A stretch of DNA of 64,000 nucleotides from Actinomadura flavalba DSM 45200 (GCF_000374305.1 NZ_KB894104.1:1-64000), one strand, 5' to 3'. Positions 32,749-42,818 are shown, counted from the stretch's first letter. Notes: generated from the sequence alone by a model not told the origin. Numbers and translations: made by a program.

Positions 32749-34671
32749 TCACACCACGTTGAGCGGAAGCAGCTTGCGGCCGGTCGGGCCGATCTGGATC
32801 TCGGTGCCCATCGTCGGGCAGACGCCGCAGTCGTAGCAGGGCGTCCAGCGGCAGTCCTCGACCTCGGTCTCGTCGACGGCGTCCTGCCAGTCCTGCCAGA
32901 GCCACTCGCGGTCGAGGCCCGCGTCGAGGTGGTCCCAGGGGAGCACCTCGACCTCCTCGCGCTCGCGGACGGTGAACCAGTCCAGGTCGACGGGCTCGTC
33001 GGCCAGGGCCTCGTCGGCGCAGGCCAGCCAGCGCTGGTACGAGAAGTGCTCGGTCCAGCCGTCGAACCGGCCGCCGTCCTCCCAGACGGCGCGGACGACC
33101 CGGCCGACGCGGCGGTCGCCGCGCGACAGCAGGCCCTCGATCACCGACGGCTGCCCGTCGTGGTAGCGCAGGCCGATGGCGCGGCCGTACTCCTTGTCGC
33201 CGCGCAGCTCGTCCTTGAGGGCCTTGAGGCGGCGGTCGACGGTCTCGTGGTCGCACTGGGCGGCCCACTGGAACGGCGTGTGCGGCTTGGGCACGAACCC
33301 GCCGATGGACACCGTGCAGCGGATGTCGCGGCGGCCGGTGGCGTCGCGGCCCGCCTTGATGACGCGGCGCGCCATGTCGGCGATGGCGAGGACGTCCTCG
33401 TCCTCCTCGGTGGGCAGGCCGCACATGAAGTACAGCTTGACCTGCCGCCAGCCGTTCTCGTAGGCGGTGGTGACGGTGCGGATCAGGTCGTCCTCGGAGA
33501 CCATCTTGTTGATGACCTTGCGCATCCGCTCCGAGCCGCCCTCGGGCGCGAACGTCAGGCCCGAGCGGCGCCCGCCCCGGGAGAACTCGTTGGCGAGCGT
33601 GATGTTGAAGGCGTCGACGCGGGTGGACGGCAGCGACAGCGAGGTGTTGGTGCCCTCGTAGCGGTCCGCGAGGCCCTTGGCGACGTCACCGATCTCGCTG
33701 TGGTCGGCGCTGGAGAGGCTGAGCAGGCCGACCTCCTGGAAGCCGGACTGCTTCAGGCCCTCCTCGACCATGTTCCCGATCGTGGTGATCGACCGCTCCC
33801 GCACCGGGCGGGTGATCATGCCCGCCTGGCAGAACCGGCAGCCGCGCGTGCAGCCCCGGAAGATCTCCACGCTGAACCGCTCGTGGACGGTCTCGGCCAG
33901 CGGCACCAGCGGCTTCTTCGGGTACGGCCACTTGTCGAGGTCCATGACGGTGTGCTTGTCGACGCGCCACGGGATGCCGGGACGGTTCGGCGCGACGCGC
34001 TGGATGCGGCCGTCGGGCAGGTAGCTCACGTCGAAGAACTTCGGCACGTAGACGCCGCCGGAGCGGGCGAGGCGTTCGAGCAGTTCGTCGCGTCCGCCGG
34101 GGCGGCCCTCGCCCTTCCACTCCCGGATCACCTCGGTGATCGCCAGCGCGATCTCCTCGCCGTCACCGAGGACGGCGGCGTCGAGGAAGTCCGCGATCGG
34201 CTCGGGGTTGAACGCGGCGTGCCCGCCCGCCAGGACGATCGGGTGGTCGTCGGTGCGGTCGGCGGCCTCCAGCGGGACGCCCGCGAGGTCGAGCGCCGTG
34301 AGCATGTTGGTGTAGCCGAGTTCGGTGGAGAACGAGATGCCGAACACGTCGAACGCGGCGACGGGCCGGTGCCCGTCCACGGTGAACTGCGGGATGCCGT
34401 GCTCGCGCATCACCGCCTCCATGTCGGGCCACACCGAGTAGGTGCGTTCGGCGAGGGTGCCGGCGCGCTCGTTGAGGATCTCGTAGAGGATCTGGACGCC
34501 CTGGTTGGGCAGCCCGACCTCGTAGGCGTCCGGATACATCAGCGCCCAGCGGACCTGCGCCTCGTCCCAGTCCTTGACCTGCGAGTTCAGTTCACCGCCG
34601 ACGTACTGAATCGGCTTCTGCACGCGCGGGAGCAACGGCTCCAGCCGCGGGAAGATCGACTCGATGGGCAT
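32749..34671 (-). CDS. TIGR03960 family B12-binding-type/radical SAM protein
   Basis: A 640-residue protein. Residues 1-200 resemble the B12-binding-like domain of this family. The radical SAM domain has FRGCTRGCRFCQAGM, with Cys274, Cys278 and Cys281 binding the 4Fe-4S cluster. The C-terminus has a Cys-rich tail (CRWTPCYDCGVCPTMGTE) that may bind another cluster. The family occurs beside rne in actinobacteria and is suspected to modify RNA or protein, but no reaction is proven. Together with the DUF2344 gene 174 nt downstream it forms a conserved pair upstream of rne. Confidence 0.93.
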   Translation of the reverse strand: MPIESIFPRLEPLLPRVQKPIQYVGGELNSQVKDWDEAQVRWALMYPDAYEVGLPNQGVQILYEILNERAGTLAERTYSVWPDMEAVMREHGIPQFTVDGHRPVAAFDVFGISFSTELGYTNMLTALDLAGVPLEAADRTDDHPIVLAGGHAAFNPEPIADFLDAAVLGDGEEIALAITEVIREWKGEGRPGGRDELLERLARSGGVYVPKFFDVSYLPDGRIQRVAPNRPGIPWRVDKHTVMDLDKWPYPKKPLVPLAETVHERFSVEIFRGCTRGCRFCQAGMITRPVRERSITTIGNMVEEGLKQSGFQEVGLLSLSSADHSEIGDVAKGLADRYEGTNTSLSLPSTRVDAFNITLANEFSRGGRRSGLTFAPEGGSERMRKVINKMVSEDDLIRTVTTAYENGWRQVKLYFMCGLPTEEDEDVLAIADMARRVIKAGRDATGRRDIRCTVSIGGFVPKPHTPFQWAAQCDHETVDRRLKALKDELRGDKEYGRAIGLRYHDGQPSVIEGLLSRGDRRVGRVVRAVWEDGGRFDGWTEHFSYQRWLACADEALADEPVDLDWFTVREREEVEVLPWDHLDAGLDREWLWQDWQDAVDETEVEDCRWTPCYDCGVCPTMGTEIQIGPTGRKLLPLNVV

Positions 34672-34748
34672 GCGGTGTCCTCCAGGGAGTCAGACAGGTC
34701 GATCGTCCAGACTACCGGCGGGGCGGCGTGCACCGCCGGTACCGCGCG

Positions 34749-35927
34749 CTAGTCGAAGGGGCGCCTGCGGAGGTGGACGGCCTGGAGCAGGCCGAGCGCG
34801 ATCATGTTCGCGAACGTGGCCGACCCCCCGTAGGAGACGAACGGCAGCGGCAGTCCCGTGATGGGCATGATGCCGAGGGTCATGCCGATGTTCTCGAACG
34901 TCTGGAACGCGAGCCAGCACACGACCCCGGTGGCGACCAGGGTGCCGAAGAGGTCGGCGGCCTGGGAGGCGATGCGCAGGCCGCGCCAGAGGATGACGCC
35001 GAGCAGCGCCACGATGAGGACCCCGCCGATGAACCCGAGTTCCTCCCCGGCGACGGTGAAGATGAAGTCGGTCTGCTGCTCGGGGACGAAGTGGCCGCCG
35101 GTCTGCTCGCCGCTGAACAGGCCCTTGCCGGTGACGCCGCCCGACCCGACGGCGATCCGGGCCTGCTGGGCGTTGTAGCCGGCGCCGCGCGGGTCGGCGG
35201 ACGGGTCGAGGAACGCGGTGAAGCGGGCGATCTGGTACGGCTTGAGCAGCCCGAAGAACCAGACGGCGACGGCGAGCAGCACGCCGCCGCCGACGAGCCC
35301 GGCCAGCCAGCGCTTCTGCACGCCGGAGACGGTGAGCATCCCGAGCACGACCGCGATGAACACCAGCGTGGTGCCGAGGTCGGGCTGCAACATGATCATC
35401 GCGGCGGGGACGCCCGCGAGGGCGAGCGCGAGCAGCACGTCCCGCGTGGCGGGGCCGTCCTCGCCGTCGCGCGGCTCCCCGAGCAGCATCGCCAGCAGCA
35501 CGACGAGCCCGACCTTGGCGAACTCCGACGGCTGGATCTGGAAGCCGCCGCCGAGGACGATCCACGAGTGCGAGCCGTTGACGGTCGAGCCGAGCGGCGT
35601 CAGCACGACGAGCAGGCCGACGCAGGCCAGCACGTACATGATCGGGACGTAGGCGCGCAGCAGCCGGTAGTCCAGGAAGCTGACCAGCGCGCCGAGCCCG
35701 AAGCCGATGACCAGGTTGAAGATGTGCCGTTTGAGGAACCCCTCGGGGTCGCGGCCCTGCTCGGTGAGGATCTGGAAGGTGGCCGAACGCACCAGCAGCG
35801 CGCCCAGCACCGACAGCACCAGCACCGCGATGATCAGCGTCCAGTCGAGGCGGCGCAGCACGGCGAGCCTGCGGCGCCACGCCGCGGTCTCGCCGTAGCC
35901 GTCGAGCGACATCCCGTGCGCGGTCAC
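34749..35927 (-). CDS. rodA: Peptidoglycan glycosyltransferase RodA (SEDS family)
   Basis: A 392-residue SEDS protein with about ten membrane segments, which polymerises lipid II for lateral or spore wall growth together with PBP2. Landmarks: LDYRLLRAY, IQPSEFAKVGLV, LQPDLGTTLV, GKGLFSGEQTGGHFVPEQQTDFIF (quoted in pieces: GKGLFSG, FVPEQQTDFIF) and GLPLPFVSYGGSA. The start is GTG 35927, overlapping the PBP2 stop codon (GTGA). It is the last gene of mreB-mreC-mreD-PBP2-rodA, the order known from Streptomyces, where the RodA homologue is needed for sporulation wall synthesis. Confidence 0.95.
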   Translation of the reverse strand: MTAHGMSLDGYGETAAWRRRLAVLRRLDWTLIIAVLVLSVLGALLVRSATFQILTEQGRDPEGFLKRHIFNLVIGFGLGALVSFLDYRLLRAYVPIMYVLACVGLLVVLTPLGSTVNGSHSWIVLGGGFQIQPSEFAKVGLVVLLAMLLGEPRDGEDGPATRDVLLALALAGVPAAMIMLQPDLGTTLVFIAVVLGMLTVSGVQKRWLAGLVGGGVLLAVAVWFFGLLKPYQIARFTAFLDPSADPRGAGYNAQQARIAVGSGGVTGKGLFSGEQTGGHFVPEQQTDFIFTVAGEELGFIGGVLIVALLGVILWRGLRIASQAADLFGTLVATGVVCWLAFQTFENIGMTLGIMPITGLPLPFVSYGGSATFANMIALGLLQAVHLRRRPFD

Positions 35928-37993
35928 GGCGCCCCCTGCGGGGTGAGGCGCGGCAGTTCCTCGGGCAGCCGGCCGTTCTTGAGCAGCGCCTTCCTGCCGC
36001 CGAGCCCGTACATGGCCTCGTAGATCTCGCGGACGGCGGGGGCGGCGGACGAGCCGCCGGTGCCGCCCTGGGAGATCATGACGGTGACGGCGAAGCGCGG
36101 CTTCTTCGCCGGGGCGAACGACGCGAACCACGAGGTGTCGCCCTTGCCGTACACCTCGGCGGTGCCCGTCTTGCCCGCGACGGCGACCTTGCCGGAGTCG
36201 AACCCGTTGAACACCCCGGCGGCCGTGCCCTCCTTGGTCACGCCCGCCAGCGCGCTGCGCATGTAGGCGAGCACCTTGCCGTCCACCGGGAGTTTCGGCG
36301 GCGGCGGCGCGTCGATCGTCCGTATGACGCCGCCGTCCGGGCGGACGATCGCCTGCGCGACGCGCGGCACCACCAGCGACCCGCCGTTGGCCAGCGCCGC
36401 GTAGGCGCGGGTGAGCTGGAGCGGCGTGACGAGCATGTCGCCCTGCCCGATGGACAGGTTGGCCGCGTCACCGGCCCGCCAGTTGAACCCCTCGGCGCAG
36501 TTCTCCGCCGCGATGGCCTTGAGATAGGCGGCCCGGGTGGGATCGGTGCGGGCCAGCTCCGGGAACCCGGTCTTGGCGGCCTTGCAGTCGGTCGCGCGGG
36601 TCGCCTCCCAGTACTGGCGCTTCCACGCACGGTCGGGGATGCGGCCGGACGCCTCGCTGGGCAGGTCGATGCCGGTGCGGGCGCCGAACCCCCAGTCGCG
36701 CGCCATCCTGACCATGGGGTCCTTGGGGTTCTTCTTCGGTTTGGTGGCGCCGTCGCGCAGCCACTGCTCGTAGGCGAACTTGTAGAAGATCGTGTCGCAG
36801 GAGACGACGAGCGCCCGGTGCAGGTTCATGCTGCCGTGCGCCTGGCCCTCGAAGTTGCGGAACGCGCGGCTGCCGACGTTGAACGAGCCCGGGCACGGAT
36901 AGGTGCCGTTGAGCGGGTAGCCGTCGCGGATCGCCGCCGCCACCGAGGAGATCTTGAACGTGGACGCGGGCGCGAACTGCCCCTGGGTGACGCGGGAGGT
37001 CAGCGGTTCGCCCTTCTTCTTACCGAGCAGCGCGTCGTACTCGTCCTGGGAGATGCCGCCGGTCCAGATGGCGGGGTTGTAGGTCGGGTAGCTGGCCATC
37101 GCGGCGACGCGGCCGGTGCGGACGTCCATCACGACGGCCGCCGCCGAGTCGGCCTTCTCGCCCCGGGCGCGGGCCGCCTTGACGGCCTTCTCCAGCGCGT
37201 TCTCGGCGGCGCCCTGGACGCCCGCGTCGAGGCTGGTCACCACGTGGCCGCCGGCGACGGCGGGCTGCTCGCGGGCGGTGCCGGTGACGCGGCCCTGGCT
37301 GTCGACCAGGACGCGCCGGAACCCCGGCGCGCCGCGCAGGTCGCCGTCGTAGGCGGCCTCCAGCCCGTCGCGGCCGATGAGGTCGACGGCGCTGTACCCG
37401 GTGACCTTGAGGCCCTTGCGCTTGTCCAGTTCCTCCTGGGTGATGGGCTGGAGGTAGCCGAGGGCCTGCGCGGCGCTGGCCCCCTCCGGCTCGGGATACT
37501 CGCGGACGGCCTGGACCTGCGCGGTGACGCCGGGGAAGTCCTCCTGGCGCTCCATGATCTGAATGGCGCGCTTGGGGTCGACGCGGTCGTCCACGGGGAT
37601 CGGCTGGTAGGGCGAACCGGGCCAGCACGGGCGCTTCACCGTCGGCCCGCACAGCCGGACGCGCTTCTCCAGCTCGTCCCGGCTGGTGCCGAGCGTCGCC
37701 GCCAGCCGGGCGAGCACGGCGGCGCCGCGGTCCTTCTGGCGGGACAGCGACGTGCGGTCGACGGAGACGACGAGCGCGGTGCGGTTGCGCACCAGCGGGC
37801 GGCCCGACGAGTCGAGGATGGAGCCGCGCACGGCCGGGACGACGATGTCGCGCGTCCGGTTCTGGGCGGCGACCTGCCGGTAGTGCTCGCCGTCGAGGAC
37901 CTGCATCGTCCACATGCGTCCGGTCAGCACGAGCAGCAGCGCGCCCACGACCACGTACAGGACGACGAGCCGGAAGTGGGTGCGCGCGTTCAC
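35924..37993 (-). CDS. mrdA: Penicillin-binding protein 2 (D,D-transpeptidase)
   Basis: A 689-residue class B PBP: one N-terminal membrane segment (about 8-27), a pedestal domain with DIVVPAVRGSILDSSGRPLV, and the transpeptidase domain with STFK (Ser344), SCD in place of SxN, and KTG (Lys608). An SCD second motif is common in PBP2 proteins. It crosslinks peptidoglycan outside the membrane with RodA. The start is GTG 37993, overlapping the mreD stop codon, and its own stop overlaps rodA. The serial GTGA overlaps suggest coupled synthesis of the elongasome subunits. Confidence 0.95.
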   Translation of the reverse strand: MNARTHFRLVVLYVVVGALLLVLTGRMWTMQVLDGEHYRQVAAQNRTRDIVVPAVRGSILDSSGRPLVRNRTALVVSVDRTSLSRQKDRGAAVLARLAATLGTSRDELEKRVRLCGPTVKRPCWPGSPYQPIPVDDRVDPKRAIQIMERQEDFPGVTAQVQAVREYPEPEGASAAQALGYLQPITQEELDKRKGLKVTGYSAVDLIGRDGLEAAYDGDLRGAPGFRRVLVDSQGRVTGTAREQPAVAGGHVVTSLDAGVQGAAENALEKAVKAARARGEKADSAAAVVMDVRTGRVAAMASYPTYNPAIWTGGISQDEYDALLGKKKGEPLTSRVTQGQFAPASTFKISSVAAAIRDGYPLNGTYPCPGSFNVGSRAFRNFEGQAHGSMNLHRALVVSCDTIFYKFAYEQWLRDGATKPKKNPKDPMVRMARDWGFGARTGIDLPSEASGRIPDRAWKRQYWEATRATDCKAAKTGFPELARTDPTRAAYLKAIAAENCAEGFNWRAGDAANLSIGQGDMLVTPLQLTRAYAALANGGSLVVPRVAQAIVRPDGGVIRTIDAPPPPKLPVDGKVLAYMRSALAGVTKEGTAAGVFNGFDSGKVAVAGKTGTAEVYGKGDTSWFASFAPAKKPRFAVTVMISQGGTGGSSAAPAVREIYEAMYGLGGRKALLKNGRLPEELPRLTPQGAP

Positions 37994-38595
37994 CGGCCCG
38001 GCCCCCGGCCGGACATGGCGCGGAACCGGGCGGGCGAGGCGACGGAGAGGTCGCCGCGCGAGGGGCCCCGGTCGCCGCGCTCGTAGCGGCGCGACACCCG
38101 TAGGACGGCCCAGACGATGAACGGACTGACGATCACGTCGTAGAGGACCTGGAGCGGCACCATGCGGGACACGATCGTCCAGCTCGCGCGCGGATCGCCG
38201 AGGAGCATGCCGGTCAGCGCGTACAGGACGGTGCCCGCCAGGGCGCCCGCCGCGACCGCGAAGAACGGCACGAGCGACTGCCGGTCCATCTCGGCCGAGG
38301 CGATGCCGCACACGTAGCCGATCACGCAGTACACCAGCGCGTACCGGCCGATGGTGTGGTCGGCGGGCGGGATGATGTCGGCGGCCAGGCCCGCGCAGAA
38401 CCCGGCGACGGCGCCCGTCATCGACCCGTAGACCAGCGCCAGCGCGACGACGGTCAGCAGCACGAGGTCGGGCGTGACGCCGCCCGGCAGCGGCAGCCGG
38501 TTGGCGACCGACACCTGGAGCACCAGCGCGACGAGCAGGATGAGCGCGGCGCTGAGGTGCCGCCCCGCCGGAGACGGCTCGGGAGCGTTCAGCAC
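37990..38595 (-). CDS. mreD: Rod shape-determining protein MreD
   Basis: A 201-residue membrane protein with five or six helices. GGVTPDLVLLTVVALALVYG and GFCAGLAADIIPP are the MreD landmarks. It links MreC and MreB to the wall synthases. The C-terminal 35 residues are basic and soluble. The start is GTG 38595 with GGAGGG 8 nt upstream; it is 4 nt after mreC and overlaps the PBP2 gene. Confidence 0.92.
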   Translation of the reverse strand: MLNAPEPSPAGRHLSAALILLVALVLQVSVANRLPLPGGVTPDLVLLTVVALALVYGSMTGAVAGFCAGLAADIIPPADHTIGRYALVYCVIGYVCGIASAEMDRQSLVPFFAVAAGALAGTVLYALTGMLLGDPRASWTIVSRMVPLQVLYDVIVSPFIVWAVLRVSRRYERGDRGPSRGDLSVASPARFRAMSGRGPGR

Positions 38596-38599
38596 GGGA

Positions 38600-39553
38600 T
38601 CAGCCCTCCGGGTTCGACGGACGGGTGCCGGGCGACGGGCTGCGCGTCGGGCGCGGCGACGCCTTCGGGGACGGCGGCGGCTTGGGCAGCAGCGCCTCGC
38701 GCGGGTCGGACTTGGGCGGCGCCACGACGACGGCGACGACGTCGAGGCCGCTGAACTTCACGAACGGCCGGATGTAGGCGGTGCGGGTGAGCCCGCCGAC
38801 GGACTGGTCGATGCTCTGCACGGACCCGATCGGCACGCCCGGCACGTACGGGCTCTCGCCCTGCGAGCCGAGCGTGACGAGCCGCTGCCCGACGCGCATC
38901 GGGGCGGTGGCGTCGAGGAGCTGGAGGCGCAGCGGCGTCGTTCCGCCGTTGCCGAGCCCGCGCCGGCCCCGGCCCTGGACGACGCCGATCTCCTTGGAGT
39001 CCTCCAGGCGGGCGCCGACCGTGGACGTGACGTCGGTGGCCAGCAGCACGGTCGCGGTCGCGGGGCCGACCCGGACGATCCGCCCGACGAGCCCCTCGGC
39101 GCTCATGACCGTCATGTCGCGGCGGACGCCGCTGCGGCTGCCGACGTCGAGCGTGACGGTGTCCTCGAAGCCCTGCCCGGACGAGATCACCTGCGCGGCG
39201 ACGATCTTGTAGCCGCCGATGCCGGCGGTGCCCAGCAGCCGCTGGAGCTGCCCGGCGCGCGAGGCGTCCAGGCGCTGCGCGCGGACCTGCTCGCGCAGCC
39301 GCTGGTTCTCGCGCTCCAGCCGCTCGGCGCGGCGGCGCTGGTCGGGCGCGTCGGTGATGGCGTCGAAGGTGTTGCCGACGGGCCGCACGACCGACGCCGA
39401 GGCGCGCTCGACCGGCCCGAAGACGGCGGCGCCGACGCCGCGCAGGCCGCGCAGCGGCGAGTCGTCCCCGCCCCGGTAGTCCACCGTGATCATCACGAGG
39501 GCCACCGCGAGCAGCGCGCCGAGCACCGTCCGGTTGCGCCGGGTGTCCTTCAC
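38600..39553 (-). CDS. mreC: Rod shape-determining protein MreC
   Basis: A 317-residue protein with one N-terminal membrane helix (about 10-24), a coiled coil rich in Arg, Glu and Leu (about 70-100), then a periplasmic-type beta domain (GSRSGVRRDMTVM, GLVGRIVRVGPATATVLL, VPIGSV). The last 45 residues are Pro/Ser/Arg-rich and look disordered. It organises PBP2 and MreD. The start is GTG 39553 with AAAGG 8 nt upstream. It is the second gene of the mre operon. Confidence 0.93.
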   Translation of the reverse strand: MKDTRRNRTVLGALLAVALVMITVDYRGGDDSPLRGLRGVGAAVFGPVERASASVVRPVGNTFDAITDAPDQRRRAERLERENQRLREQVRAQRLDASRAGQLQRLLGTAGIGGYKIVAAQVISSGQGFEDTVTLDVGSRSGVRRDMTVMSAEGLVGRIVRVGPATATVLLATDVTSTVGARLEDSKEIGVVQGRGRRGLGNGGTTPLRLQLLDATAPMRVGQRLVTLGSQGESPYVPGVPIGSVQSIDQSVGGLTRTAYIRPFVKFSGLDVVAVVVAPPKSDPREALLPKPPPSPKASPRPTRSPSPGTRPSNPEG

Positions 39554-39602
39554 CGACCGACCTTTCGTTCGCGTCCCACCCGGCCGGACGTCCGGCCGGT
39601 CC

Positions 39603-40637
39603 TCAGTGCCGCGGTTCGGGGACGAGCACCTGGCGCAGGGACTCGAAGTCCTCCACGCACTTGCCCGTGCCGAGCACGACGGAGTCGAGGGGGTTGTCGA
39701 CGAGGTGGATCGGCATGCCGGTCTCCTCGCGGAGCCGCTCGTCGAGGTTCTTGAGCAGCGCGCCGCCGCCGGTGAGGGCGATGCCCCGGTCCATGATGTC
39801 GCCGGACAGTTCCGGGGGGCATTTGTCGAGCGTGGTCTTCACGGCGTCGACGATGGAGTTGACGGGTTCCTCGATGGCGCGGCGGACCTCCTCGGCGGAG
39901 ATCACGACGGTCTTGGGCAGGCCGCTGACCAGGTCGCGGCCGCGGATCTCGGCGTGCGGTTCCTCGTCGCCGCCGGGGAACGCCGAGCCGATGGCCATCT
40001 TGATCTCCTCGGCGGTGCGCTCCCCGAGCATCAGGGAGTACTCCTTCTTGGAGAACGAGATGACGGCCTGGTCGAGTTCGTCGCCGCCGACGCGGACGGA
40101 CTGGCTGGTGACGATGCCGCCGAGCGAGATGATCGCGACCTCGGTGGTGCCGCCGCCGATGTCGACGACCATGTTGCCGGTGGGCTCGTAGACGGGGAGC
40201 CCGGCGCCGATCGCGGCGGCCATGGGCTCCTCGATGATGTAGACGCGCCGGGCGCCGGCCTGGTAGCCGGCCTCCTTGACGGCGCGCTGCTCGACGCCGG
40301 TGATGCCGCTCGGCACGGCGACGACGATGCGCGGCTTGGCGAAGTGCCGCCGCTTGTGCACTTTCTGGATGAAGTACCGCAGCATCCGCTCGGTGACCTC
40401 GAAGTCGGCGATGACGCCGTCCTTGAGGGGGCGGACGGCCACGATGTTGCCCGGGGTGCGGCCGATCATCCGCTTCGCCTCGATGCCGACCGCGACGATT
40501 TTGCCGGTATTGGTGTTGATCGCGACGACAGAGGGTTCGTTGAGGACGATGCCGCGCCCGCGCACATAGACGAGAGTGTTGGCGGTTCCCAGATCGACCG
40601 CCATGTCACGGCCGAGGAACGACAGCTTGTTACCCAT
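39603..40637 (-). CDS. mreB: Actin-like protein MreB
   Basis: A 344-residue MreB. Nucleotide-binding motifs: [15 protein letters not shown] (phosphate 1), [18 protein letters not shown] (phosphate 2) and [16 protein letters not shown] (adenosine). In mycelial actinomycetes MreB acts mainly in spore wall assembly rather than in tip growth. It is the first gene of the mreBCD-PBP2-rodA operon; TACGAT (40693-40688, minus strand) is a possible -10 in the 186-nt gap to ndk, giving a leader of about 45 nt. Confidence 0.97.
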   Translation of the reverse strand: MGNKLSFLGRDMAVDLGTANTLVYVRGRGIVLNEPSVVAINTNTGKIVAVGIEAKRMIGRTPGNIVAVRPLKDGVIADFEVTERMLRYFIQKVHKRRHFAKPRIVVAVPSGITGVEQRAVKEAGYQAGARRVYIIEEPMAAAIGAGLPVYEPTGNMVVDIGGGTTEVAIISLGGIVTSQSVRVGGDELDQAVISFSKKEYSLMLGERTAEEIKMAIGSAFPGGDEEPHAEIRGRDLVSGLPKTVVISAEEVRRAIEEPVNSIVDAVKTTLDKCPPELSGDIMDRGIALTGGGALLKNLDERLREETGMPIHLVDNPLDSVVLGTGKCVEDFESLRQVLVPEPRH

Positions 40638-40780
40638 GAAGAAAGGGAGCCCTTCATGCTCGGCGGGCGGGTGGAGCGGCGTTCACCATCGTAACGTGCC
40701 CGCGGGGGGCGAGGCAGCCCGGGACACGTCGCGTGTTTCCCGGAAATGCTGGACCGACCTGGGGTTTAGCGAGAAAGACG

Positions 40781-40808
40781 ACGCGGGCCGGAGATCTCCG
40801 GCCCGCGT
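40781..40808 (-). terminator. Terminator of ndk
   Basis: A perfect 28-nt inverted repeat (arm ACGCGGGCCGGAGA) followed on the minus strand by CGTCTTTCTCG, 15 nt past the ndk stop codon. It insulates ndk from mreB. Confidence 0.75.
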
Positions 40809-40823
40809 GTCCCGGCGCGACGC

Positions 40824-41234
40824 TCAGCCCAGTTCGGGGAAGAACAGCTTGATCTCGCGCTCGGCGGAGTACGTGGAGTCGGAGCCGTGCACGATGTTCT
40901 CACCGATCTCCAGCGCGAAGTCGCCGCGGATCGTGCCGGGCGTGGCGCTGACCGGGTCGGTGGCGCCGGCGAGCGCGCGGAACGCCTCGATCGCGCGCGG
41001 GCCCTCGACGACGAGGGCGACGAGCGGGCCGCCGGTGATGAACTCGACCAGCTCGCCGAAGAACGGCTTGCTGGCGTGCTCCTCGTAGTGGGCCTCGGCG
41101 GTCTCGCGCGGGAGCCGCTTGAGTTCGAGCGCGGCGAGCCGCAGGCCCTTGCGCTCGATCCGCGCGATGACCTCGCCGACGACGCCGCGGCGGACGCCGT
41201 CGGGCTTGACCAGGACAAGAGTGCGCTCGGACAC
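40824..41234 (-). CDS. ndk: Nucleoside diphosphate kinase
   Basis: A 136-residue NDK that equilibrates nucleoside di- and triphosphates through a phosphohistidine. The active site is NIVHGSDS with His116. The start [15 protein letters not shown] and the FITGGP and [17 protein letters not shown] segments are typical. The start is GTG 41234 with GAGGAG 5 nt upstream. In related genomes ndk follows folC and its DUF4233 neighbour; here an MFS gene separates them. Confidence 0.97.
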   Translation of the reverse strand: MSERTLVLVKPDGVRRGVVGEVIARIERKGLRLAALELKRLPRETAEAHYEEHASKPFFGELVEFITGGPLVALVVEGPRAIEAFRALAGATDPVSATPGTIRGDFALEIGENIVHGSDSTYSAEREIKLFFPELG

Positions 41235-41299
41235 GGGTTCTCCTCGGAAGCGAAGTGGGAATTTCGGCGCGGCGTGCGGCGCACCTTCGGCCGCGAAGT

Positions 41300-42709
41300 T
41301 TACCGGTCCCCGGGAACGTCGCCGCCCGGCTGCGCGGCCCAGCGGGAGGCGACGGCGAGCAGCGCCGCGCCCGCCGCCGCGCCGAGCAGCCAGGTGCGGT
41401 ATCCGGCGGTGAGCGCGGCGAGCTGCGCGGCCGGTGCGGCGGCGCGCAGGGCGCCGAGCTGGAACGCCTGGACCAGGAGCTGACCGGTGAGGACGGCGGG
41501 GAAGCACAGCGCGAGGCCGAACAGCGCGGCGCCGGGCGTCGCGTCCCGCAGCGCGGCGGCCAGCGCGGCGCCGACGCCGAACGCGAGCGGCAGCAGCGGC
41601 AGCACGGCGGGCGCGGGCGTCGTGGCGGCGAGCAGCAGCGCGGCGGCGGCTAGGCCGTGGCCCGCCAGGACGGCGACGCGCGGGCGGGCGAGCAGCGCGC
41701 CCGCCGCCGCGCCCGCGAAGGCGGCGGCTCCGGCGGCGGCGAACGCGGCGGCGGCCGGGCCGGTGCCGTGCTCGGCGAGCAGCCCCGCGGCGGGGGCGGC
41801 GACGGGATAGGTGAGCAGGCCGGTCGAGACCAGGACGATCGCGCAGCCGTGCGGGCTGCCGGTGATCGCGTCGCGTCCGCCCGCGAAGGCGAGCCCGGCG
41901 AGGGCGAGCAGCGTCAGCACGGCGAGGGTGAGGCGGCCGCCGGGCGACCAGCCGTAGCCGGTGAGCAGCGCGAGGAACGCGAACCCGGTGGTGGGCACCA
42001 GCGGCAGGACGAGCTGGCCGCGTTCCGCGCGGCGGCGCGCGGCGGGCGGCAGGACGGGGCGTCCGGCGCCGAGCAGCAGCGGTACGGCGGCCAGGGCGGC
42101 GAGCACGGGCCAGGGGTGCGGGGCGAGCGCGTCCTGCCAGGGCCCGGACGCGCCGGTGGACGGGACGGCGGCCAGGGCGAGGGGCATCGCGGTGAGCAGG
42201 GCGGCGACGAGGGTGCCCGCCCAGACGGCGCCGAGCAGGGTCCGGGCGCGCGGCGTCGCGGCGGCGGTGATCAGGGCGAGCACGGCGGACAGGACGAGCC
42301 CCGCCCCCGCGCCCTGCGCGGCGCGGAGCGCGGCCGTGACCGGGACCGAGGCGGCCAGCGGCGCGGCGGCCACGCCCGCCGCCAGCAGCGCGAGCCCGCC
42401 GGTGAGCACCCGTCCGGCGGGCCAGGTGCGGGCGGCCAGCGCGCCGAGCGGGACGGCCAGCAGCAGCGCGGGCAGGGTGAGGCCGGTGGCGCGCAGCAGC
42501 GCGTGGCCGTCGGCGGAGAGGCCGAGGTCGGCGGCGGCGCGCGGCAGGACGCCCGCCACGGTGTCGGGCAGGGTCAGGACGGCGGCCGGGACGCCCGCGA
42601 CGGTGACGAGCAGCAGCCCGAGCACCGCCCGCACGGATCGGACGGCGGGCACCGGGACCGCGGCGTCGGCGGGGACGAGCGCCGGGGGGCGGCGGGCGTG
42701 GGACGTCAC
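41300..42709 (-). CDS. MFS-type membrane transporter
   Basis: A 469-residue protein that is almost entirely hydrophobic and Ala/Leu-rich, with 12-14 membrane segments. The [20 protein letters not shown] loop after helix 2 resembles MFS motif A, and [20 protein letters not shown] resembles the helix 4-5 region of exporters. The substrate is unknown. The start is GTG 42709 with GAGGAG 5 nt upstream. It is inserted between ndk and the folC-DUF4233 pair and has its own AT-rich inverted-repeat region upstream (42741-42774), so it is probably regulated separately by a repressor encoded elsewhere. Confidence 0.8.
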   Translation of the reverse strand: MTSHARRPPALVPADAAVPVPAVRSVRAVLGLLLVTVAGVPAAVLTLPDTVAGVLPRAAADLGLSADGHALLRATGLTLPALLLAVPLGALAARTWPAGRVLTGGLALLAAGVAAAPLAASVPVTAALRAAQGAGAGLVLSAVLALITAAATPRARTLLGAVWAGTLVAALLTAMPLALAAVPSTGASGPWQDALAPHPWPVLAALAAVPLLLGAGRPVLPPAARRRAERGQLVLPLVPTTGFAFLALLTGYGWSPGGRLTLAVLTLLALAGLAFAGGRDAITGSPHGCAIVLVSTGLLTYPVAAPAAGLLAEHGTGPAAAAFAAAGAAAFAGAAAGALLARPRVAVLAGHGLAAAALLLAATTPAPAVLPLLPLAFGVGAALAAALRDATPGAALFGLALCFPAVLTGQLLVQAFQLGALRAAAPAAQLAALTAGYRTWLLGAAAGAALLAVASRWAAQPGGDVPGDR

Positions 42710-42740
42710 GGCTTCTCCTCGGAGCCGCTCCCCCACCGGG

Positions 42741-42774
42741 CGACAATTCCGAATTTTTCATATTGTCGGAATTG
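42741..42774. promoter_or_regulatory. Nested inverted repeats, likely operator of the MFS gene
   Basis: Two overlapping inverted repeats: CGACAAT (42741-42747) with ATTGTCG (42762-42768), and CAATTCCGA (42744-42752) with TCGGAATTG (42766-42774). The segment is strikingly A+T-rich for this genome and lies 32 nt before the MFS start codon. The form fits a TetR/MarR-type operator overlapping a promoter. Confidence 0.65.
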
Positions 42775-42818
42775 ACCTATGGTGCGGAAGCGGCGGATGC
42801 GGCGCTGTCCCGGAGAAT

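Noticed and set aside
35924-37993. Missing SxN motif in PBP2 as a sign of a dead enzyme
   Set aside because: SCD is a normal variant of the second motif in PBP2 proteins, and STFK and KTG are intact.
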